This document shows, piece by piece, positions 24,924 to 32,280 of a stretch of 37,066 bases of DNA; position 1 is the stretch's first letter; every line of letters starts with the position of its first letter. The stretch comes from Deltaproteobacteria bacterium (lineage in GTDB: Bacteria > UBA10199 > SPLOWO2-01-44-7), in NCBI GenBank assembly GCA_030648035.1, contig JAUSII010000008.1, positions 1 to 37,066 of the forward strand, given 5' to 3'. The notes below the pieces were generated by a model, which was given only the letters and a program-made list of their open reading frames with translations, ran no database searches and was not told the DNA's origin. Made by a program: the position numbers and the translations under genes.

Positions 24924-25870
24924 TGAACAAAGCCAAACGATTTATCGTGGGTGCGTATGTCTCTTCCATCAGCCTGCGCGGGTGGAATGAAAAAGATGAG
25001 ACTCTGTTTTTTCAATCTTTGAGAGAGCGCCCCTCCATTGGCGGTCTGGAACATGCCTTTTACGGAACTCTGCATCGTTACGACGATGACTGGTTTCTAA
25101 AAAATATCGACCCCACCTGGGATTTTGTTTTTACCTGTCTTCCCGGCACCACCGAGACACTCAAAACAGAACCGGCCATCGGTCTGGCCTCCAATGATCC
25201 GGTTGCGCAAGGGGTGAGTCTCGAATTTATTTCAGCCGCAAACAAGGCTGTCAAAAAACTAAATGCACATCTTGGAAGAAAAGCGGTACTCGCTGTGCAG
25301 GTCCATTCCGCACCGGCGGTGAATGCCTCCAAAGAGGCTTTTGCAAAAGCGCTCACTACAATCTGTGGATGGGATTGGGACGGCGCCAAAGTTTTAGTGG
25401 AGCATTGTGATGCCTTTAGAAAAGATGGCACCCATGCGAAAGGTTTTTTGACTCTCGAAGAGGAAATCTGGGCGATCCAGCAAATACGGAAAGAAAATTT
25501 GAAGACGCCGCTCGGGGCCATGCTCAACTGGGGGCGCTCGGTGGTGGAGGGGCGCGATCCCAGTCATGTGTTGCAACATATTGAAACATTGCAAAAAGAA
25601 AAGTTGCTGAACGGTTTTATTTTTTCCGGCACAACGTCTGCCTATGCCGACAAACACACCCCGGCGCCGACACCCTTAAAGGGTGAGCTTCTGGCACAAG
25701 ATTCGCTGATGACGGAGGAACAGATAGAAAAAACACTTCAGATGTTGAAATTCAACCCATTGGATTATATAGGTTTTAAGATCATGCCCCATCCCATCCC
25801 GCTGGATTGCCGTGACAGCCTTCCGTATATCGACCGGATGATCCAACTTTTATTGTCATTGCGAGCGTAG
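24923..25870 (+). CDS. DUF4862 family protein, TIM-barrel-like
   Basis: A 315-residue soluble protein matching, from memory, DUF4862: opening IVGAYVSS, GLEHAFYGTLHRYDDDW, FTCLPGTTETL, GLASNDP, VLAVQVHSAP, GWDWDGAKVLVEHCD and LNWGRSVVEGR. The pattern of conserved His/Glu/Asp at strand ends suggests a xylose-isomerase-like barrel with a metal or sugar-phosphate site; no reaction is established. The family is best known from Actinobacteria, so presence here may reflect transfer (inference). The last codons and stop (25868-25870) lie inside a dispersed repeat, so the native C-terminus has been rewritten by a few residues. Confidence 0.78.
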   Translation: MNKAKRFIVGAYVSSISLRGWNEKDETLFFQSLRERPSIGGLEHAFYGTLHRYDDDWFLKNIDPTWDFVFTCLPGTTETLKTEPAIGLASNDPVAQGVSLEFISAANKAVKKLNAHLGRKAVLAVQVHSAPAVNASKEAFAKALTTICGWDWDGAKVLVEHCDAFRKDGTHAKGFLTLEEEIWAIQQIRKENLKTPLGAMLNWGRSVVEGRDPSHVLQHIETLQKEKLLNGFIFSGTTSAYADKHTPAPTPLKGELLAQDSLMTEEQIEKTLQMLKFNPLDYIGFKIMPHPIPLDCRDSLPYIDRMIQLLLSLRA

Positions 25871-25926
25871 CGAAGCAATCCCGATGATCAACGGGATTGC
25901 CACGGCCCTTTGGGCCTCGCAATGAC
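25855..25926. repeat. GTCATTGCGA-ended palindromic dispersed repeat, copy 2
   Basis: A 72 bp copy of the unit at 8418-8491, bounded by GTCATTGCGA and TCGCAATGAC, with small differences in the inner arms. It lies between two convergent genes, supplies the stop codon of the DUF4862 gene, and ends 10 bp before the stop of the opposing P-type ATPase gene. Confidence 0.9.
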
Positions 25927-25935
25927 ACTTCAACA

Positions 25936-27774
25936 TCAAAAATCGATGAGAGTTTTTGGGGACCAGGCGGCGCGAAGCGCGTTGGCAATGGCTAGCACAT
26001 CGATCACCTCTTGTGCCACCGCTCCCGCGACAGGCGTGAGCAGGCCCGCCATGGCCAGAGCCATGCCCAGAACACTCAATGCCATTCCTCCAATCGCACT
26101 TTGCAGCGCTATCCGTTTCATTCTCCGGCTGATGTGAAAAAATTCATCCACTTTTTCAAGAGAGCTCTCCATAATCACGGCCCCTGCGGCTTTGGTGGTG
26201 ATGTCACTGTTCTGCCCCAACGCCACGCCGACGGTGGCGGTCATGAGAGCCGGGGCGTCGTTGAAGCCGTCTCCGATAAAAAGTGTTTTTGCCTTTTCGG
26301 TCTCCTTCCTTACGATCATTACTTTTTCTTCGGGGCTCTGCGAGGCGTGGATTTCTTTGATCCCGACCAGATCAGCCAGATAGCGGACTTCTATTTCGCG
26401 GTCGCCGGAGACGAGCATGATTTTGTTGAAACGATGCTTGCTGCTCAAATGCCCCACGAAAGGTTTGCTCTCGGTGCGCGGGCCGTCGTGAAACCGGTAG
26501 GTGGCGGCATAAACTCCGTTGATGGCGATGACGCATTCCAGACCGGGGAGAATCTCCGGAAGATTTTTTTCATCCGTTGGGGTCTGCTTTAACAATCGGT
26601 TGCGGCTGGTGATCAGAATATTTTTTCCATCGACAATGCCGCGCAATCCCTGGCCCGGCGGTTCGCTGATCTCTTCAGCCTGTGTCAGGTGGACGCCGGT
26701 TGAGGAGGCGGCTTTCAAAATGGCTGTGGAGAGGGGATGTTTGGAATATTGTTCCAGACTGGCGGCGAGTTTCAGAATTTCTTCCCGCTGGAAATTTTTG
26801 GCGATTATTTCTCCGGTCAGTTTGGGAATGCCGTAAGTCAGCGTTCCGGTTTTGTCGAAGATGATGGTGCCGCAGTCGTCCATCTGTTCCAGCACCGACG
26901 GATCTTTGATGATGATGCCTCTTTTTGCTGCGAGTGAAATGGAACCGATGATGGCAATGGGGATGGCCAAAAGAAGAGGGCAGGGTGTTGCCACAACAAT
27001 CACAGCCAGAAAGCGAATGGGGTCGCCGGTTCCAATCCAGGCGGCTGCCGCCAAAAGTAACGCCAGCGGTGCATACCAGGCACCGAGTGTGTCGGCCAGA
27101 CGCCGAATGCGTGGCCTGTTTTCTTCCGCGTGTTGCATGACCTCCATGATTTGTGCGTAACGGGAATCTTTGGGAAGACGGGTGGCCCGAATGGTCAGCG
27201 CCTTGTCGCCGTTGATCGCACCCGACAACACCATCGACCCGTGCGATTTGGAAATCGAGAAGGGTTCACCGGTCAGATAGGCTTCGTCCATGATGCCGTG
27301 GCCTTCAATGACGATGCCGTCGACTGGAGTCACTTCGTGCGGGTAGATCACCAGAATATCGCCGATGGCAATTTCGGAGAGCGGCACATCTGTCATGCTT
27401 CCACTTGTTTTTTTATGCGCCATGTTTGGAATACGTTTGGAAAGGGCCTGCAAAACCGACGAGGCACTGCGCACGGCATAATTTTCAAGCGATTCTCCAC
27501 CGGAGAGCATCAGCACAACAATGGTCCCGGCCAGATATTCTCCCAACAACACAGAGGCAATGATGGAAATGCCGGCCAACAGATCGGAGCCGAATTGTTT
27601 TTTGAATGCTTTTTTGGTCAGTGCGAAAACAAGGGGGATGCCGCCCAAAAACAGGGCTGCTAAAAGGGGGGCATTATAAAAGAGGGTTGCAGAATCGAGT
27701 GCATATTTCAAAACGAGATGTGAAACGATCGCAAGCAGTGCGATCAGGGCGATACTATTTTCTTTGGTGAGCAC
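25936..27774 (-). CDS. Heavy-metal-translocating P-type ATPase (P1B), TPC motif
   Basis: P1B-type metal exporter, 612 residues. It has the phosphatase motif TGE (168-170), the transmembrane metal site TPCP (263-266), the phosphorylation motif DKTGTLT (Asp307) and the GDGFNDAP hinge. It lacks an N-terminal HMA domain, but a separate secreted HMA protein is encoded just upstream. A TPC rather than CPC, SPC or CPH motif points to the loosely defined P1B-5-like group; the metal cannot be read from sequence. Starts with GTG (27774), with GAGG about 6-8 nt before it. Transcribed 26 bp after the HMA gene, behind cydAB. Confidence 0.92.
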   Translation of the reverse strand: MLTKENSIALIALLAIVSHLVLKYALDSATLFYNAPLLAALFLGGIPLVFALTKKAFKKQFGSDLLAGISIIASVLLGEYLAGTIVVLMLSGGESLENYAVRSASSVLQALSKRIPNMAHKKTSGSMTDVPLSEIAIGDILVIYPHEVTPVDGIVIEGHGIMDEAYLTGEPFSISKSHGSMVLSGAINGDKALTIRATRLPKDSRYAQIMEVMQHAEENRPRIRRLADTLGAWYAPLALLLAAAAWIGTGDPIRFLAVIVVATPCPLLLAIPIAIIGSISLAAKRGIIIKDPSVLEQMDDCGTIIFDKTGTLTYGIPKLTGEIIAKNFQREEILKLAASLEQYSKHPLSTAILKAASSTGVHLTQAEEISEPPGQGLRGIVDGKNILITSRNRLLKQTPTDEKNLPEILPGLECVIAINGVYAATYRFHDGPRTESKPFVGHLSSKHRFNKIMLVSGDREIEVRYLADLVGIKEIHASQSPEEKVMIVRKETEKAKTLFIGDGFNDAPALMTATVGVALGQNSDITTKAAGAVIMESSLEKVDEFFHISRRMKRIALQSAIGGMALSVLGMALAMAGLLTPVAGAVAQEVIDVLAIANALRAAWSPKTLIDF

Positions 27775-27800
27775 GAATACCTCGGCCTGATTGCAGCGTT

Positions 27801-28067
27801 TTATAAACTGACTTGAAAACCCGTTTTATTTGCTTCTGCAATAATCTGTTCTGTGGTGACTGAACCGCCATAGGTACAAACCGCTTTTTCTTCTTTGAGA
27901 AAGACTTGCAGTTCGCTACAAAGGCCAGAGAGTTGTTTCTTTAATTTTTTAACACAACTCTCGCAGGTCATTCCTTCCACTTTTAGGGATACAGTTTTTG
28001 TATCTGCGGCATAAACAGAGGTGGCACACAGCAACAACACAGTGCAGATAATATTTTGCAATTTCAT
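27801..28067 (-). CDS. Secreted heavy-metal-associated (HMA, MerP-like) protein
   Basis: An 88-residue protein with a signal peptide (1-20, cleavage likely after SVYA) and one HMA domain carrying the metal-binding GMTCESC (Cys35, Cys38). It resembles periplasmic MerP-type chaperones. The start codon overlaps the cydB stop (ATGA), and the ATPase gene follows by 26 bp, so it probably hands metal to or from that ATPase, which itself lacks an HMA domain. Confidence 0.9.
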   Translation of the reverse strand: MKLQNIICTVLLLCATSVYAADTKTVSLKVEGMTCESCVKKLKKQLSGLCSELQVFLKEEKAVCTYGGSVTTEQIIAEANKTGFQVSL

Positions 28068-29086
28068 GTAGTCTCCTTTGATGGTGGACGTTTACCTTTA
28101 AACAGATAAAAAAGAAAACCCAAAGAGGGAAGTAGCAGAATAGAGCCAAAGACCAAACCAAAAAACATGGCCTTCAAAACGGTGTCGGGAGATTTGGCAT
28201 TTGCAAGTGTGATGGCGGGAGGAATGAGCACCGGATATTGTGCCACGGCCCAACCCAGAGTGACGGCAATTACCGCTAGCGGAGAAAAAAGGACCGCCGC
28301 GGTGAAATGTTTTTTCCACAAAGCTAAGAGAGAAGCGATGCCGGCCAAAATCGAGAGCAAAACAAAAATGGGGGAGCTCTCTGCAAAACCTTTCCATAAA
28401 ATCGGCGCATCGGTGGCGATAATGAAAAGTCCCACCATCGCCAAAATGCCCATCCACAAACCCATGATCATCGCGCGACCGCGCCACAAACGAATCAGTT
28501 CTGGATCGTTCGCCATATACGCCTCTCGCGCGAGATAAACCGCCGAGAGATAGGCCGAGACGCCGACAAAAAAGAAGGCGGAGTAGATGGAGAAGGGGGA
28601 GATCCAGTCGGTAAAATAATTGCCGGAATAACTGCCATCTTGCGCGAGCAACAAATGTCCGGAAGCGACCGCTCCAAAAGCTGCCCCCAGAAAAAAGGGT
28701 GTGGCGGTGGAGGCCAACGAAAAGATGGCACCCCAAAAAGCCTGTTGTTTGATGAGGCCCGCCGCATAGGAGCGAAATGCAAAACCGACGCCGCGAAAAA
28801 TAATACCGACCAGTGCCAGTAGCAGTGGCACCCAGAGGGCGCGCGAAACACCGGCAAAAGCCGGCGGGAAGGCACTGAACAAAATCACCAGAATAAAAAT
28901 AAGCCAGACGTGATTGGCCTCCCACACAGGGCCGATGGCGCGATAGAGGTGCTCCCGTTCTTTTTCAGACGATTGAAAGACGGTGCCAAATTCCCACACG
29001 CCGACGCCAAAATCGGCGCCACCCAGAATGGCGTAGAGAATAATGCCTGCAACCAGAACAGCGGCGAGTAAAAGTTCAAGCGTCAT
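28064..29086 (-). CDS. cydB: Cytochrome bd-type quinol oxidase subunit II
   Basis: Membrane subunit of the cytochrome bd oxidase, which reduces oxygen to water with quinol electrons. The protein has 340 residues, with the typical start and GGADFGVGVWEFG segment, the GPVWEANHVWLIFILV helix and repeated hydrophobic helices to the end. It overlaps the cydA stop by 11 bp and the downstream HMA gene start by 4 bp. No CydX-like small subunit and no cydCD genes are visible nearby. Confidence 0.96.
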   Translation of the reverse strand: MTLELLLAAVLVAGIILYAILGGADFGVGVWEFGTVFQSSEKEREHLYRAIGPVWEANHVWLIFILVILFSAFPPAFAGVSRALWVPLLLALVGIIFRGVGFAFRSYAAGLIKQQAFWGAIFSLASTATPFFLGAAFGAVASGHLLLAQDGSYSGNYFTDWISPFSIYSAFFFVGVSAYLSAVYLAREAYMANDPELIRLWRGRAMIMGLWMGILAMVGLFIIATDAPILWKGFAESSPIFVLLSILAGIASLLALWKKHFTAAVLFSPLAVIAVTLGWAVAQYPVLIPPAITLANAKSPDTVLKAMFFGLVFGSILLLPSLGFLFYLFKGKRPPSKETT

Positions 29087-30389
29087 AAATATTTTTTGGC
29101 AACGGCTGTTTGGCTAAAAGTCTTAAAACAAACGTACCGCCGATAATTAAAACAAGATAAATAAAAATTGTTGCCAGAAAAACCCATTGGATGCCGGGGG
29201 CCGTGGTAACGGCATCGGCCGTTTTCATAATGTTGTAGACGATCCATGGCTGGCGGCCGACTTCTGTCACCGTCCAACCGCATTCCAACGCCAGTACTGC
29301 CGCCGCGCCGGAAATGCTGACAGCGGATAAAAAGAGCCGGCTCTTTGGAAATTCTTTTTTGCGCAAAAAGGAAATGCAAGCCCAGAGAGACAAGAACAGC
29401 AGTGCACTACCGATGGCTACCATTATCTGAAATGCCAAATGTACAATCGTTACCGGTGGGCGATTTTCTTTGGGGACATCGTTCAGTCCCATCACTCTGG
29501 CGTCCGTTTTTCCATAGACGAGCCACGATAGGCCTCCGGGGATTTCAAGAGCATATCGGGTGGTGCCGGTGTTTGTATCGGGCCAGCCGCCGATGCGCAG
29601 AGGGGCGTGCGTTTGTGTTACAAATTGTCCTTCAAAGGCGGCCAATTTGATCGGCTGATTTTTGCCGACCGCTTCACCCGACATGTCCCCCGTTACAAAT
29701 TGCAACGGTGTGGCAATCAATCCCATCCATAAGGCCAGGCTCAATGCCCGTTTGTGATAGAGGGTTCTGTTTCCTTTAAGCCATGCCACAGCGTAAACCG
29801 AAGCAACTAAAAACCCTGTCACCATGTAAGCCGCCACAATCATGTGCAACGTTTCGGCCGGTGTTGCCGGGTTGAGCATGGCGGCAATCGGATCGACTTC
29901 GGTTACAATTCCGTCCACCATCTTGAAACCGGTGGGGGTGTTCATCCATGCATTGGCGGTCACCACAAACCAGGCGGAGCTGACTCCGGCGATGGCAATC
30001 GGCACAGAGGTCCACCAATGGGCGCGGGGCGACAGGCGATCCCAGGAATAGAGATAGATGCCTGCAAAGATGGCCTCGATAAAAAAGGCAAAGCCCTCGA
30101 GCGTGAAGGGGAGGCCGATAACGCCTCCGAAAGTTCCCATGAATTTGGGCCACAATAGGCCCAGTTCAAAAGAGAGGACCGTTCCCGAAACGGCCCCGAT
30201 GGCAAACAAAACGGCAAAAGCTTTGGACCATCGCTTGGCCAATGTTTTCCAGACGTCGTCATTATTTTTGAGCGAGAAATATTCCGCGAGTGACATGAGG
30301 AGCGGCAATCCGATCCCCAAACAGGAAAAAATAATATGAAAACCCAAAGTAAAGGCCATCTGCATGCGTGCGATGAAAAGGGGTGTCAT
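29076..30389 (-). CDS. cydA: Cytochrome bd-type quinol oxidase subunit I
   Basis: Haem-bearing subunit, 437 residues. By alignment to E. coli the haem ligands are His18 (b595 site), His182 and Met323 (b558). The quinol loop begins at GDMSGEAVGKNQPIK (about 234-247) and is short, as in the cyanide-insensitive CIO/short-Q-loop group, so sensitivity to cyanide may differ from the E. coli enzyme (inference). The ATG at 30389 has no visible Shine-Dalgarno and the gap to the upstream gene is only 56 bp. A CRP/FNR-like palindrome lies in that gap. Confidence 0.96.
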   Translation of the reverse strand: MTPLFIARMQMAFTLGFHIIFSCLGIGLPLLMSLAEYFSLKNNDDVWKTLAKRWSKAFAVLFAIGAVSGTVLSFELGLLWPKFMGTFGGVIGLPFTLEGFAFFIEAIFAGIYLYSWDRLSPRAHWWTSVPIAIAGVSSAWFVVTANAWMNTPTGFKMVDGIVTEVDPIAAMLNPATPAETLHMIVAAYMVTGFLVASVYAVAWLKGNRTLYHKRALSLALWMGLIATPLQFVTGDMSGEAVGKNQPIKLAAFEGQFVTQTHAPLRIGGWPDTNTGTTRYALEIPGGLSWLVYGKTDARVMGLNDVPKENRPPVTIVHLAFQIMVAIGSALLFLSLWACISFLRKKEFPKSRLFLSAVSISGAAAVLALECGWTVTEVGRQPWIVYNIMKTADAVTTAPGIQWVFLATIFIYLVLIIGGTFVLRLLAKQPLPKNIYDA

Positions 30390-30428
30390 GGGTGAGCGAG
30401 AATGAATTATTTTTAAAAAATGTCCACC

Positions 30429-30440
30429 TGATTTGTATCA
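30429..30440. promoter_or_regulatory. Candidate CRP/FNR-family operator upstream of cydA
   Basis: TGAT-TTGT-ATCA is a perfect 4+4 inverted repeat flanked symmetrically by C and C. It matches the inner eight positions of the FNR consensus (TTGAT-N4-ATCAA), and one half is a perfect CRP half-site (TCACA). It is centred about 46 bp upstream of the cydA ATG. Confidence 0.35.
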
Positions 30441-30445
30441 CAGGT

Positions 30446-30841
30446 CTAGCGTCGGGCTTCCAACGCGACTTTAAGTTTTTCGGAATCGATGAGCGAGGGG
30501 TCTTTGATCCAGGTTCGGCTGGAACCGGTAAAATAATAATCGAGAAAAACAATCTGGGCCCCCTCCACCGTTTTTTCGAGGTGGACAATAATCCAGCTTT
30601 TGGGATTAGTTCCTGAAGGGTCGTTCAAATCCGGGTCTTGAAAGGCGGTCACCGGATAATCTTTGAAAGCCCACTTGGCAAATTTGAAGAGGCGTTTTTG
30701 TTCGACGGCATTTTTGAAAAGTTCCAACATCTGTTGGGGAGATTTATTCTCGAAGGGGGTGAGGCAGTCGGGTGTGGTTTGTATGACATTGTTGGGGAGC
30801 AGGGTACTGTCGCAGATCAATTTTTTGACGCCCTCAACCAT
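30446..30841 (-). CDS. Hypothetical protein, 131 aa
   Basis: Unrecognised small protein. Starting at ATG 30841 (MVEGVKKLICDST) it reads as a mixed alpha/beta soluble domain with KRLFKFAKWAFKDYPV, SWIIVHLEKT and IVFLDYYFTG segments. There is no signal peptide or membrane helix. The longer frame to 30967 overlaps the divergent gene and looks unrelated. It is first in the minus-strand series that continues with cydA 56 bp later; whether they share a transcript is open. Confidence 0.65.
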   Translation of the reverse strand: MVEGVKKLICDSTLLPNNVIQTTPDCLTPFENKSPQQMLELFKNAVEQKRLFKFAKWAFKDYPVTAFQDPDLNDPSGTNPKSWIIVHLEKTVEGAQIVFLDYYFTGSSRTWIKDPSLIDSEKLKVALEARR

Positions 30842-30927
30842 GGCGGCAGACCCTATAATGGATTGCCGGTAACTCAAAGCAACATTTTTTGAGATCCTCC
30901 GATAACATGTCAGGAGGCAGACAAACC

Positions 30928-32280
30928 ATGATTTTTGTTTTGCCGGGGATGATACCGTCGGTGGCAACGCCTACATTGGAGACTATTCGTGAGGGTTGCC
31001 GTGGCATGGTCAATAGTTGGACTGCCGGACCCGAAGCCTTGGCGGGTATTGTCGATGAACTGGCCATCCGTCAAAGTGTGGGTGAAGCACGTCTGCTGTC
31101 GGCTTATCAAAACTCTTCCTCCTGGGTTTGTGAAGCGGTTCGAAGAATCGGTTTTCATCCAAACATTTTTTTTGGGAATCTGGATCTTTTGGCGCGCTCT
31201 CCCATGGGTGCCGAACGTCTGGCGCAATCTTTTGAATTTCACCCCATTCGTTTTGTAGAAGCCGTGGTTAGTTTGAAAACCAAAACGGATTCCTTTCTGG
31301 ATCATCTCCGGCCCGATGGATTCCCGGATGTCGGCGCTCTTATGAATGCGGGAGGATATTATCTTTTCTTTTGTCCGATGGAGGTGGCTGACTTTAACAG
31401 TATGCGGGGGTATATCCGCGTGTCGGGACTTCAACCAGACAGCTACGATCTGCTTTACCTTGATGGGGCGCATGTCTCTCCATCTCATTTGGGAAGGTGG
31501 TTTTCACCGGACGAAGTGGGCAAAAGAGCTCACGGGAATAAAAAAAAATTAGACATTCGCTTTGGTGATTCCATGTATGAGTGGAGTCGGGGAACTACCT
31601 TTCTTCCTCACGACCCCTATAAATATTATCCGTTTGAAGAAAAAAAATCTGATAGTCGTGATGTTTTAAGAGAACAGATGGGTCTTAAAAAAAGAGATGT
31701 GATTCTTGTCCATTGCCCCTCTTCGGAGGAGATGGAGATTGTTATCCAGGCCGCTGGCAGATTGAAACGGGGAATATTTAATAGTGCAACCCGCCCGTTG
31801 GTGATTCTGGGTTTGAGGATGGGTGATGCAAATTTGTGGGAAACGTTGACCAGGAGAACCGGTCTGCGTGTTCTCTCCAGAGAAAGTCTGGAGGAGCCTC
31901 TCTCCGAGATCGGTCAGCAGGATATTCTTGTTCTGAACACCGCAGGGGAGATGAACCGCTTTATGGCCGTAGCCGATGTTGCCATTGTGGGCCACGATCG
32001 CAATCTTTTTGAAGCGGCCTGGCAGGGTGTCCCCTCCCTCTTTTTTGACGGAAGTTGGGAAAAAAATAGTACAGCAAGAATGATTTTGGAAAAAGAGGGC
32101 GGAGCCAGAGTGGTGGATGCCGCCAGACTCGATCGGCAAATAAAAAATATTTTACAGGAGCCGGAACATATGCGCTTGGGAGCGGCAAGAGCCGTTGCAA
32201 AATTAAAAAATGAAATTCTGCCCGCCGCAGGTCTTTATGATGCCCTGCGACTGGCAGGTCTTGTGTTGAATAGAAAATGA
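30928..32280 (+). CDS. GT-B glycosyltransferase, divergent Kdo-transferase (GT30) C-terminal domain
   Basis: A 450-residue protein. The C-terminal half matches the nucleotide-sugar half of WaaA/KdtA: VILVHCPSSEEMEIVIQAA aligns with the STHPGEEE strand-loop, DILVLNTAGEMNRFMAVADVAIVG with the DTMGEL...ADVAFVG stretch, and GHDRNLFEAAWQGVP (Asn359, Glu362) with GGHNPLEPA. The N-terminal half lacks the usual WaaA start, its membrane segment and clear acceptor residues, and looks helical. It is therefore a Kdo-transferase relative with changed acceptor specificity or lost activity. I chose ATG 30928 because AGGAGG (30912-30917) lies 10 nt upstream; in-frame ATG 30907 and TTG 30889 lack one. It overlaps the next gene by ATGA. 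Confidence 0.72.
   Translation: MIFVLPGMIPSVATPTLETIREGCRGMVNSWTAGPEALAGIVDELAIRQSVGEARLLSAYQNSSSWVCEAVRRIGFHPNIFFGNLDLLARSPMGAERLAQSFEFHPIRFVEAVVSLKTKTDSFLDHLRPDGFPDVGALMNAGGYYLFFCPMEVADFNSMRGYIRVSGLQPDSYDLLYLDGAHVSPSHLGRWFSPDEVGKRAHGNKKKLDIRFGDSMYEWSRGTTFLPHDPYKYYPFEEKKSDSRDVLREQMGLKKRDVILVHCPSSEEMEIVIQAAGRLKRGIFNSATRPLVILGLRMGDANLWETLTRRTGLRVLSRESLEEPLSEIGQQDILVLNTAGEMNRFMAVADVAIVGHDRNLFEAAWQGVPSLFFDGSWEKNSTARMILEKEGGARVVDAARLDRQIKNILQEPEHMRLGAARAVAKLKNEILPAAGLYDALRLAGLVLNRK

Noticed and set aside
30825-30859. TTGACG and TATAAT as a promoter for the GT30-like gene
   Set aside because: The -10 box is perfect but the two boxes are 23 bp apart, too far for a sigma70 promoter, and no better -35 lies at 16-18 bp.
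30842-30967. N-terminal extension of the hypothetical protein upstream of cydA
   Set aside because: It runs through the divergent gene's ribosome site and start; the shorter start at 30841 avoids this.
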